From positions 81,667,751 to 81,731,750 of the forward strand of contig OX422223.1 in assembly GCA_949130495.1 (NCBI GenBank): 64,000 nucleotides of DNA, written 5' to 3'. Position numbers and translations under genes: made by a program. The notes under the pieces were generated by a model, which was given only the letters and a program-made list of their open reading frames with translations, had not been told where the DNA came from and did no database searches. The DNA comes from Sambucus nigra. Its lineage: Eukaryota; Streptophyta; Magnoliopsida; Dipsacales; Adoxaceae. Numbering within the stretch: position 1 is the first letter of the stretch; each line of letters starts with the position of its first letter. This document shows positions 22,550-33,340 of this stretch, piece by piece.

Positions 22550-25333
22550 ATCACAGTACTAACTAATGACCAATCCTAAGGGATGTCATGAAAACCCTTA
22601 TTAACAATGGAATAATTACCCCCCACTAATTTTCCTTAAAGTCAATGCTACTCAAAACAGTCTACCCAATACGCTATAAATTTATCATTACCGATAAAAA
22701 GAAAAAGTTTAATCCTTTCACCCTTATCAAAACGTTTCCATTCATTTTTCTAGAATACCTCATAACCACTAGATTACACTATTTATTTATGTCACGCTTA
22801 TAACCTAAGATAAATATCTCAACTTGTTAGTGCATCTATATTTATTCCCCTCTACTTATGCCATAGATATGTAAACTTATGGTCTATCTCACAAATCTGA
22901 AAACTGGTATGTAACTTGAATGAATTCCGTCTAAACGACATAGTTTGAATCATGACTGAGGAAATAAATGAGTTGGGTATAGTGTATAACCATTTCAAAC
23001 TTGTCATTGATATGATACAAAAAAGCTTGATAGTTCCTTTTGATAACAACCTTTACCCAGAATGGGAAAATCTCTATATCGAACCCTCGAAGAAATCAAA
23101 TGTATAAACCTCTGATGACAGCATGACCATTCCCATAAAATGGGATAAATAATCTAAATCATCAACCAATATAGAACTTGTCTCTATAAATGAACAAGTA
23201 GACATCTCACCTCGTAGCTCTATGACCTCCTTGGAAGAAAATTCGGTTGGGTTTAATGATATGTCTTTTACCCAAAAAGTGGGCGATGAAATCAGGATTA
23301 ATACTTAACCTTACCTCTGCAAACCAAAGGACTAAGTCTAGTCATTATTATAAGGATGAAGTCACTTTAACAATTGACATTCATGTTGTCAAAGGTAATC
23401 AAACACGCATAAATATTTCTACTCCTAAGATTAACATTAAAGAAAGTAAAATCATATAGTCACCCAACAAGATGCAAGTAAACATCATCCTTTAGGGACT
23501 CTTAATTTCTATCGCCATAATTTGTCAACAATATAGTAACTCTAATAGCTAAGTGTCTATTTACTTTTCAGATGAGAAAATTTCAAACTTTTGTCTTGAC
23601 TAAAATTTTTCTTTAAACATTAGAGTAGTTGTTCTCGAGAAGACTATTTTGGTGATACGTGTCAATAATTGGTATATATTAAATGTAAGTCCCATTTGAA
23701 AAATTCAATGCCTGGGGTTGCACCTCACCAACATCACGCCCACCCCTAAAATAGTACATCATATGACAACACTCATGGAAAATTCATGGGTACCATCCTC
23801 CTCACACTCGGGGATGGAATTATTAGCTCAAATGTTGAATTTGAAGTGATTAACTTCCCATCGTACTTCAACCTATTATTTGGACAACCATAAATTCACA
23901 ACATTGGGGTAGTTTCCTCTTATTTACATCATAAACTCAAGTTTTTTTGTTAGTATGATACCATACTATAGTTGGGGGTGACAAAAAAATTAATGGTATA
24001 TGTATTAGCAATCTGGTCTTTAAGATTCAACATAGTGAGAATAACATGTGCCTCACTAATTCTAGGATTGGACATTTTCCCTTCCCAATCAAGGAAAGCT
24101 TTAAAGAAAGGGTGCCTCCGGAGTATAATAACAACAACAATGCTAATGTGAATGAAATTTTTAAGAAAATGCATTGCTTACTAAGGCTAGAGCTTAGTCG
24201 CAATCAATTGGGGATAACAAAGCCCATAAGGTTGAAAATTCCTCACCCACCATGTGCTATACTTTATTAACCTCCTCTGAAGAAACGCACCAGCAACTAG
24301 AGCACTTTTTAAAATAAGTCCATTAAGAGAAGGGATATTATCTTAGTAGATTATATAAATAGAATATTTATCAAGAAAAATATAGAATTCCCCTATAGTG
24401 GTTTTCAAAACCATGTTATGATCCTATCAAAAATAAAATGAAGTTATGATAGAAGATCATCTTAGAGGACAAAATCACCTAAAATGGAGAGCTAGTCAAC
24501 TTTGTTAAACCTCTATTGGCTTGTTGAGTCTGCAAATTGAAAAGGTTGAAGCATTAATGCGGACGAATCCTTTAGGTTTCCTGAATTGGACATTGATATG
24601 TGTATAGTCTACTCAAGAGGATTAAGAAGAATCGGGATGATTTCATCCATCCAACTAAGGGACTCTGAACAACTGATGGATCATCACCACGGCCTCGACT
24701 AACAGGACTAGTAATTATTATTTTCATTTCATAGTGTCTAATGATATTTATGAAACCACGTTCCCAAATCTAGTTTATCCCTTGCTCACTTTGACTCTAA
24801 AATAAACATTATATTCCTCGAGAATTCTGAAGTGAAACGAATGTCAAATTTGAGTATCTTGTTGTGCCTTATATTAATTGTCATGATTCAACTAATAAAA
24901 TAATTAATGAATATTACTTTTTAAATTCTTAGTTTTTAATCGACCTAAATAAGAAAAAAAATAATGAGCATAATTAGGTTGAGACTATAGATTATGAAAT
25001 AATTGCCATTAATCGTAGCTTTAGTGGTATCCATGAGAGATTAAGGTCGGGTCTAATACAAATCCCATGGAGCGATCTAGATGAAGAGATACTCCATGAA
25101 TAAATCAACGTCTTTGCTTGTTCCTGGAGTAAAATACCTAAAATCAACCCCACAATTGTGCAGTATGAGATCTCAATGCACCCTATGTACAAGATTATAA
25201 AACAAAACTTAAGAAATCTCCACATAGATTAGTCACTCGAGATCAAAGATGAGATTTTCAATTATTGTAATGTCATATATATCCATTACATTGAGTATCC
25301 ATAATGTCTCTCCAACATTGTTTAAGAACCCAT
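22550..25333 (+). pseudogene. Decayed Ogre-like gag-protease-RT region
   Basis: No long frame survives, but pieces in order match the polyprotein of Ogre elements. They are a gag tail near 22575 (TLINNGIITP), the protease tail at 23790-23960 (FEVINFPSYFNLLFGQP, then HNIGVVSSYLHHKLKF), a linker at 24110-24240 (VPPEYNNNNNANVNEIF, RNQLGITKPI), and the pre-RT segment at 25090-25330 (VFACSWSKIPKINPTIVQ, SLEIKDEIFNY, EYPXCLSNIV). It is on the plus strand, opposite to element C, and breaks off inside RT exactly where the LTR of element C begins. It is heavily mutated and older than element C. The left edge is approximate. Confidence 0.6.
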
Positions 25334-27290
25334 TATGGCCATCCCGATCAAGATTGCGTGCCCGGGGTGGGGATTCCGAAAGGTCTCGCGTCCCTTTTTA
25401 ACTTAGGAATGCTTCGATCGTCGTTGGTGTGTGGTAAATGTAAAGAGATGGAGTCACCATCCTATTTTGCATAAAACGGGCAAAAGGCATGTTTCCAAGT
25501 TGAGAGAGAGGCATCAAAGACAAACTGATGCATACGAAACCCATAGTTTGAGAGTTCAGGGGCTAAGTTACGGAATGGCAAGGTGTTAGTCACTCATCCT
25601 GCCCTTTTGATCTCTCATGGGCTCGTGTTGTTGATTTCCTTTATTTCTCCATGAAGTGTGTGTGCGTGTATATATAACGGAGATTGGAAACGTTCAACTC
25701 ATACCATGGGAAATGTAGAGTGAGTCCATCCATAGGAATGTACCCAAAATAATATATAGAAAAAATGATTTATGCGTTTATCGTGATATTTATCATTATG
25801 AAGAAATGATAATATGTATTGGATAAAACGCTAACAAAATTAATATGTATATTAATGCAAGAATGTGATAAAAATGAAGAATTTAGGGAAATTAGAAAAT
25901 TGCACTCGAGTCTCAGGTTTAATTCGAAATGCCTACGTAGCCTACAAAGCATCAAAGTCCATGTAGTTCGGATGCGGTATAGGGGTGGGGTTTATCCCAT
26001 AGATCTGAACGGGATTTTATTATGTGCGTTTGTAGAAAAATATTTTTTTAGTTTTGAAAAAGTGTGATGGAAAATCCCGTTCGGAACTTATGGGTGTAGC
26101 CCTCTTTTTGTTTGTTTTGGATTTTTTTATAGAAAATAAAGTATGTGCAATATACTAATAAAAATGTAGATATTAATGTGTATGAACTAAAGTAAGAACT
26201 AGATTATGAATCTAATGATATTTATGCAAAAATAAGGAATTTAAAGATAGATGGAAGGATTTGGACCTTCTTCGAAGCTTGATCTTTGATCTTGGATGAA
26301 CTCCCTTGAATGTGGGATGAATATGGGATGAGAGAGAATGATTTTTTTGCTAAATTGGGTATGAAAACGATGGGAATGGAAGCTTGAATAAAACTTCACA
26401 CACAGGAACTTCCTTGATTTCGAGAGAATGTTGCAGAGATCACTGATGCTGATTGATCTCTTATGTTGGTTTCCATGGTAGTGAAGTTATGCCCTCCTTT
26501 TATGGGGTCAGGGGGTTACTGATCAGCATATTACTAGTCCTTCCTATCGACAGGTGACCCTAGACACACTGCCGATAGACATGGTACTAGACCTTCCCAT
26601 TGGCAGTCTCGTGCAAATTTTTTTGGAAAAATGGTCGTAGAACGTAATTCATTGATTCGAATCTCACTTGGGGCATATCATTAGAAAGGTACTTCAGTGA
26701 CCTTTAAGAATATTGCCACTCAAGGGTTTGGGAGTTGACTTTGAGTTAGATATGACTCGAAAGCACATGTCGGTCCTTTGAACGGGAGATCGTCGGGTAA
26801 AAATGGATCAATCATTCGCATGGTAAGGAAGAATCATGCACGGGTTAGACCATTGGAAAGGTTGGGATATGTACTTCGACATTCTAAAGAGTTTCGCACG
26901 GTTCGAAAAGTTGACATTGGTCCACCGAGGCCCAGAAGCGCTCGATGACCTCTCAAGGTAAAACGGATCATTCATCCGCATTGTAAGTCAAAATTGTGCA
27001 TGGGGTGGACCGTTGGAAAGGATATTCGGTTACCTTTAGAGATTCATTAAGTCTCATTTGAGTTAAAGAGTAGACTTTGGTCAAATGGATCCCGGGGGTG
27101 CCCGGCCGCCTTCAGATTAATTTTTGGCAGAAAACTGATCGTTCTTCTGAACGGTTATGTCATTTCACGCATGGGGAAGACCGTTGCAAAGGGGTTTTAG
27201 TGCCCTTAAAAGATTCAAAGAGCTTTCACTCTAACGGTAGAGTTGACCGGAGTCAAATGGGGCCCGGGAGAGCCTGATGGCCTGTAAATC
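25334..27290 (-). repeat. 3' LTR of element C
   Basis: Matches 53384-54860 and, reversed, 1-1429. The terminal GGCCACA has decayed to GGCCATA. The decayed TATA zone is near 26490-26511. The right edge is uncertain because the other copies are cut before it; subrepeats reach at least 27290. Confidence 0.7.
26640..27280 (-). repeat. ~165-bp subrepeats within the family-C LTR
   Basis: Four diverged units can be aligned on a shared core near CCGTTGGAAAGG at about 26686, 26851, 27011 and 27182 (spacing 165, 160, 171). Each unit also has a segment close to GAGTTGACTTTGGTCAAATGG. The first bases of the window hold a unit of the same repeat. Confidence 0.75.
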
Positions 27291-27479
27291 AATACTCGGA
27301 GTGCGACCTAGGGTTTATAGAAAAATAAATAGGTGATAGGGACCTAAGGAAATACTTAGGGGGTCCTAGAATGTGGTTTCTAAAGAGCCCCTTGACGTGT
27401 GAGTTAAGAACAAGCGAAAGCCATCGAAATTGACACCACGTGATGTTTTTGGAAAGAGGTCGATTTGCATACCTAAGGG

Positions 27480-28190
27480 ATGAGGATGACCGATTCAGAA
27501 GGTCGAGGTCGATTCTTAGGACCTAAGGGGATACTAGGGATGGTCGATTCTTCAGACCTAAAATGGAGTGACGGCTGAGGTCAAAGGTAGGGAGTGACCA
27601 ATTCTATGGGTCGAGGTCAAATTTGAGGACCTAAGTTGCAGTGACCAATTCTACGAGTCCAAGCCGATTCTGAGGGCTTAAGTTAGAGATGATCGATTCT
27701 GAGGGTCAAAACCAATTATGCAAGCTTAAGTAAATGTGACCAATTCTGTGGGTCGAAGCTAATTCTGAGGGCTTAAGTAGGGGTGACCAATTCTGGGGGG
27801 CAAAGCCAATTCTGAAGGCTTAAGTCGAAGCGACCAATGCTGTGAGCTTAAGTAAAAGCGCCCAATTCTACGGGTCGAAGAGAATTCTATGGGCTTAAGA
27901 TAGGGGTGACCAATTCTATGAGTCAAAGCCAATTCTGAGGGCTTAAGTAGAAGCGATCGATTCTGCGGGTCGAATCTAATTCTATGGGCTTAAGATAGGG
28001 GTGAACAATTATGCGATTCAAACCCAATTCTCTGGGCTTAAGTAGAAGCGATCAATTCTTTAGGTCGAAGCCAATTCTGTGATCTTAAGTAAAAGCGACC
28101 AATTCTACAAGTTGAAGTCAGTTCTCCTGGCTTAAGATTAGGGGCGACCAATTATGCGGGTCGAAGCCAATTCTGAGGGTTTAAGTCTTC
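27480..28190 (+). repeat. 47-bp tandem repeat near the 3' end of element C
   Basis: About 14 units with the consensus GACCAATTCT(G)NGGGTCGAAGCCAATTCTGAGGGCTTAAGT. The CTTAAG box recurs at 27677, 27725, 27772, 27819, 27847, 27893, 27942, 27989, 28037, 28084 and 28131, mostly 46-49 bases apart (one short 28-base unit). It is a minisatellite without coding capacity. Confidence 0.9.
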
Positions 28191-28205
28191 TAGGGGAAAT
28201 TCGGA

Positions 28206-28222
28206 GACTCCACTGGGGATAT
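28206..28222 (+). other. Primer-binding-site-like sequence in forward orientation
   Basis: GGAGACTCCACTGGGGA matches the primer binding site of element C (GGAGACTCCGCTGGGGA on the minus strand at 53382-53366) but on the opposite strand. It either marks the start of a truncated plus-strand element or is an inverted copy within element C. Confidence 0.5.
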
Positions 28223-28639
28223 GTCTTATGTAGTTACACTTGGGATTTAGGGGAGCATTTTATTTTAGGTTCTTCTTAGGAAGAGGGAATAATCTGAGGA
28301 TTGGATTTTTTCTTAGCTGGGGAATTTCTTGGTTTTTATGGTGTCCTTTGGGGACGTTGATGGGGAGACATGAAATTGATTTTGGAAATTATAATGGGGA
28401 GACAAGAGTTCTACCATGGAAAAAAAATTCTCTTGGTGACAAAGGTTCTAAAATCCATTTGGGGATTTGGGGATTTTCTCGGGATTTTTCAAGATTTTCT
28501 GGCATTTTGTGGGGAAATGTTGTATGAAATTTTAAAGAGAGACGATCAGCATGGCTGGGAGGGTTCAAAATTTTAATGTCAATGTCTTTTCGAGTACCTC
28601 GAGCAGGTGGAGGGACAGTGTCGTTCGGTGGGTGGCATG

Positions 28640-28680
28640 GAGGTGCCAATCGGCATGTCCCTTAGCCTCCTATAAAAAGG
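28640..28680 (+). promoter_or_regulatory. LTR-like promoter before the PMD gene
   Basis: GTGCCAATCGGCATGTCC is followed by CCTCCTATAAAAAGG at 28666-28680. The same order and spacing occur in the family-C LTR at 210-250 (ATGCCGATAGGCAATGCC, then GGGCCTATAAAAAGG). An ATG in good context lies 91 bases after the TATA box. Confidence 0.6.
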
Positions 28681-28770
28681 GGGCGGGTTTTCCTCATTTT
28701 TCACAGCTTTCTGACTTGCCTTCTTTTAAAATTACCTTCTGCAAATATTCTTAGTGTTCCAAAGTCAAAA

Positions 28771-30830
28771 AATGGTTGAGTTATCAAGTAGCTCAACACA
28801 CATGGCATGGCTTGGTGGTGACGATTAGGCAAGCTTGGAATGGAGGGATAGGGTGCCCCTTGCTTTGGGCAATGAAAACTCTTTTGACTCATTCGAGCCA
28901 GTGGCTGATGATTGAACTCTATTGTGAGAGCCTTCGCATCATCACTCTTCTAGGGTTGTGAACCCTGGTGGTTATGTAAGTATTGATTACCTTTTGTATT
29001 CTCTTCCTCTTTTTCTTTGCGATATTTTCTCATTTCTTGAATTTTGACAAGGGTTTTTTCTTTTCGCTTTTGACAGTCTTATGTTTCTATGTAGACTATG
29101 CATGCCTGGGGCTCAAGGATGTTTGGGAGCACCTTCCGTCTATGGTGCGTTGGATGGTGTCATCAGTCGATTTTGGGAGATTGGCGTCTGCTTTGGATGA
29201 GACGCCTCGTTCTACGACTGTTCTCTGTGCTCTGGGGGAGAAGTGGTGGAACACCACCCACACCTTTCATTTTGGCTTTGGGGAGATAATGATGATGCCC
29301 ATAAATGTATAGTAGCTATTGGGGCTAGATTGAGAGGGAGCACAGATTAAGGTGGATATGACTCTGAGGTGATGCCGGAGGCGGTGACGGCAGCATTGGG
29401 TCATGTGGAGAGGGTGGTCTATGGGGACTCTCTTCGTTTGTATCTCTTGAGATAGTTATTGCTGAGGAGGAGGATTGATGAGAGTGGCGGGTGGCAGGTG
29501 CGACAGATGGCCCATTTGTTTATTCTGCTAGTTTTGGGGGGTTTCTTGGTGGCGACGAGTGGCAACGTCGTCCAATTGTGGTTTTTGCCATTATTGAGGG
29601 TGTTTTCGAACATTCAAATTTATGACTGGGGGAGCCTGACCTTGGCAACACTTTATTATTCTCTTGATGCATTCAGTCGGTGCTCCCAAAAATATTTTAC
29701 TAGGGCCATATATCTTCTTGAGTTATTCTTTATTTTTTGCATTTTCCTTTATGTATTCGCATTTTTCCTTCATTCGTTTTATTCTTTACTTCTTAATTGT
29801 TGGACTTTGCCCTTTGCATAAGTGGTTCTATGAGATGATTGGGTTTAACACCCAATTGATGGCTTTGAAGGACGATTTTGTTGGAAACTTTTGTTGGATG
29901 TACCGATGGCAGAAGTCCAATCGACAGTCAAAGAAACCCCATTCTCTGGAGGTGGTGCATCGGGTCTTGAATGGCCTGACGAGTGAGTTGGTAATTCCTT
30001 CTATTTTTTTATTTTTTGAGATTGTCTTTCCTTTGATGATATTTTCTTGATATTGATCTTTCTGCTCTTGCTGGGGAATTGGCAGGTGACCTTTTATCCT
30101 TGGGGGATGGCCATCCAGCATACGGGGTTGATCGGGGACATGCGCAGATGCGGCGTCTGCTTGCGCATGAGTTTGGCCACTCTTGGTACCTCGAGCAGAG
30201 AGTAATTCGACAGTTTATGGAGGATGAGGTTGCAGTGCCACTGGTGAATCCCCCGATTTATATGAAGCTAGTGCGGGAGATGTCGAACGATGGTGGGTAG
30301 CGGAGATGATCGGTGAGCCTTACTCATCATATACCGGAAAGGCGGTGATGTATGACTATATAGACTTTATGTCAAACTGGTTGATGTCGCCCAGCATATA
30401 TGACGTGATGCCTCTTCCCCGTGCAGGCTCGAGTCGGCTGGTGGGATCTTCCCACAGCATAGGTGATGCATCGACATCAGCGAAAGCGATGACTTCGTAG
30501 GTTCCTTTTGTTCAGCTTACCACTCCTACTTACAATATTAAGTGGGAAAATGGAGGGTCGGTGCGTATGCTGCACCATCCTAATGCGATAGATCTGGAGG
30601 AACTGGGCTTGACAGAGGAGGTCATTCGACCTGAGGTATACTTTTCATCTCTTTGTCTTTTTGATTTCCTAATTTCTTTCTTTGCCTCAGACTGACTGAT
30701 TTTCTCTTTTATGTTTCTCTGGCAGCATATCCGGGTCTCCACCACTTGACTGAGGGATATTAGGGATTGGATATCTTTATCTATTGCCCACATTTGGGAT
30801 GTGATTCTGATTCCTTCTTAATTTGTGTCA
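28771..30830 (+). pseudogene. Plant mobile domain (PMD, PF10536-like) gene, degenerate, antisense cargo of element C
   Basis: Starts MVELSSSSTHMAW at 28771, then stops. The PMD signature follows in pieces in different frames: 29085-29290 (VLCALGEKWWNTTHTFHF, FGEIMMMP), 29510-29680 (YDWGSLTLATLYYSLDAF, preceded by LFILLVLGG), 29830-30000 (KWFYEMIGFNTQLMAL) and 30110-30300 (RRLLAHEFGHSWYLEQ, RVIRQF). These correspond to the conserved PMD blocks: ERWRPETHTFH, the SWG...A.LY block, and the late RVxRQFG block. Some breaks look like introns (for example GGTTATGTAAGT at 28970), others are real lesions. PMD proteins such as MAIL1/MAIN act in silencing and development; PMDs are also known inside transposable elements. 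It runs opposite to the pol of element C. Confidence 0.7.
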
Positions 30831-31309
30831 TATGCCTCGTTTGAGGAAGGGTGTGGCTCGGAGAGTGGTGGCACGTCGTCCCGTCGTAGAGGAAAGAGAG
30901 TGCATCGTAGGGAAGGAAGAACTTAGAGATAGAGAAGGAAAAGAGAGATAAAGAAGATAGAGAGAGGTTGTAGGTGAAGGGTGAGAGAGATAAAGTAGGT
31001 GGGTTTCGGCCGGGTCCCGTTGTATTTTCTTATTTCCTATGAAACTGATATAACACGGCAAATATCTATGCAAATGAAATGAAGTTTTTTATTAATTTTC
31101 TTTTTTAGTGACTAATGCACATGCTCTTTTTACTTTGCTGCTGAGAATGTAAAAAGAATTACAAGGATTGGAGAAAGATTTTGTTTAAAATGGGATAAGT
31201 AAAAACATAAGGATAAGGAAATTCGAAATTCCCTTAGAATAAAAATTATTTTTATTGAGTTTTGATATTTACAGAAAAGGAAAAATGTATTTTCCCAAAA
31301 ATAGGGGGT

Positions 31310-31345
31310 TGCCGATCGGCAAGACCCCTGTCCTGCCTATCGGCA
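31310..31345 (+). promoter_or_regulatory. LTR-like inverted repeat upstream of the DUF7745-like gene
   Basis: GCCGATCGGCAAGACC and CTGCCTATCGGCA resemble the inverted repeats just upstream of the TATA box in the family-C LTR (54565-54600 reversed). They lie 220 bases before the start codon at 31563. A clear TATA box is not seen. Confidence 0.4.
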
Positions 31346-31562
31346 TATCAGTCGTATCTAATCAATCCAAGGCTTTTATTGAACTTTCTTCAATTGCTTG
31401 GTACTTGGTGGGGTAAGTTTTCCTCTGATTTCTGCAGGGTTCCTTATCTTTGTTTGAGAGTTTTCAAGTGTAAATAGGGTTGTAGATGAAGCTTTTTCTT
31501 CACACTTCCACATTCCATTTCCTTTAACTTCTTCTTTGCTCACTATCTTCTTACTTTGTAAT

Positions 31563-32870
31563 ATGGCTCTCCCAGATAGTGTTGAGTTTGCCAACTACCT
31601 TGAAACCTTAGAAGCAATGTGCTTCTACAACATTGACTACGATGCTTTTAACATACGGTGAGTCTTTTTATGGCGTAATCATCCCATAGAGTGGAATATG
31701 CTGATGGCGGTGGTTGAGTTCTGGTACCCCAAAGACCATGTATTTCTCTTCGGGTAGGACAAAATCTGTCCGACCTAAGAAGAATTTTCTGCCAAGTTAG
31801 GGATAAATCCCAGTAATATTATGGCTATGCTTGAGTTTTCCTAATCCCCCAGAGAGCTGGTTATCGAACTTCTCTATATTTCGCCTTCGGCAATCAGGTC
31901 ATTAGTCATGGGAGGAATGATTTATCTTCTTGCGGTGTTGAAATTTATACATTTTCAGGATGTTGATGATGATGGCTATGCTAGAGCCGTCATTTTGGGC
32001 CTGGTTTCAAGGTAACTGGGGAAATGCTAGTGGACCCCTAACTTGTAGCTGTCGTTTCCTGGATTTCGTACCAACCTAATCCTGTGGCGATGATACTGGC
32101 AGATACTTTGAATGGTCTGGATGCCTGGCGGGAAGGTTATTCTGACTTTCTAAGGGGCATCCATGAAATGTTGTTCACGCTATTTCATTAGTGTGTCCCT
32201 GAGTATCCTTTATCGGTGGTACCAAACTTCTTTTCACGCTATTTCATCTGTGTAGGCCTAGACATCAAGCGCTGGGAAAACTAGTTCGTGGAGCATAGGG
32301 CTCGAGGCTTGCATTGGTCAGTGCCTTATTGGGGGGATTATTTCCCATTATGTAACTTGGAGAATACCAGTATGTTCAGTTGGTAGGCCTCCGATAGGCC
32401 TCTTTCTACTTTCCCTAGTGGCTTCTGCGCCAATTTGCTTTGGAATAGATTATGCCACCGCGGACACTGGACTTCTTTCCAATGGAGGATCTGATGGAGC
32501 ATATGCACATGCATCTTTGACCTTTATGGGAGAGTCGTCGATCGTTTACCGTCCATCCCAGTCTATTGTAAGAGTTTGGCATATCCCAGGGAACTACATA
32601 AAGTGGTTGTGGAGAAAGGTAGTTGCCAAGATACTGGCTGTGGAGACTATGGAAAAGCCATGGAGGGAGGTGTTGTGTTTTTTCCTAAGCTAGTTTGGGC
32701 TTATCGTTCTATGGATCATCTGCGACACTCTATTCAAGCAGGGGAAGTTTGGGTAACCCAGATGTGGGTGATGATGGGTATGGTTCTTCTGGCAGCTACG
32801 AGTAGGATGTGTGAAGCTTTTGTAATGGGTGTGGTTCTGTGTTTGGAAATAATTTGTGGGTTATTTAATA
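31563..32870 (+). pseudogene. DUF7745-like retrotransposon-associated gene, degenerate, antisense cargo of element C
   Basis: Starts with MALPDSVEFANYLETLEA and runs through several stops. It keeps the order of blocks seen in the plant DUF7745 family: FWYPKDHVFLF, ICPTXEEFSAKLGI (31690-31800), a helical segment with SLVMGGMIYLLAVLKF (31900-31960), LADTLNGLDAW (32090), RARGLHWSVPYWGDYF (32300), and a late EFGISQGTT block (32575). DUF7745 proteins are common in Ogre-like elements of dicots and have no proven function. Its 3' end (AATGAAATGAAGGAGTTTTT at about 32977) resembles that of the PMD gene (AATGAAATGAAGTTTTTT at about 31074), so the two genes may be tandem relatives or share a captured 3' end. 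It ends 330 bases from the converging pol stop. Confidence 0.55.
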
Positions 32871-33340
32871 TATAGTGGGACTTGTTTTTATTTAGTTTTA
32901 TGAAGGTAGAAGTAGGTTTTCAAGGAAAGTCGTTTGACTCTCTTTGCTAGTGTAATCGTACCAAAATTTTAAATAATGAAATGAAGGAGTTTTTTATCAT
33001 CTAGTTGTGCCTCTTGATGATTTTTGCATTTGAATTGTCTAAAACAATCGCTAAGGCATACATAATCTTTTTATTCATGTATACGTTAAAATGAACTGTC
33101 ATTCTTGGGGATAAGAAGAGCATTGCATTTTGTGAAAAAGAAGGGGGCATGCTCATGTAAAGGGTATGAGCTACCTACGTACCTCTGGGGAGTTTTGAAA
33201 AATTTCTGAAATTCATTTTTGAAAACAAAAAGCTTTTTAAAAGATCAGACCCTACGTAGTTCTGAATAAAGGAAAATGAAGAAAAGAAAAATTAGAATAT
33301 AAGGGATATGAGAAGAATCGTAGCGCGCCGAGATTTCGGA

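Noticed and set aside
27480..28190. Regularly spaced repeats resembling a CRISPR array
   Set aside because: Units are contiguous and diverged, with no unique spacers, and the genome is a plant. A minisatellite.
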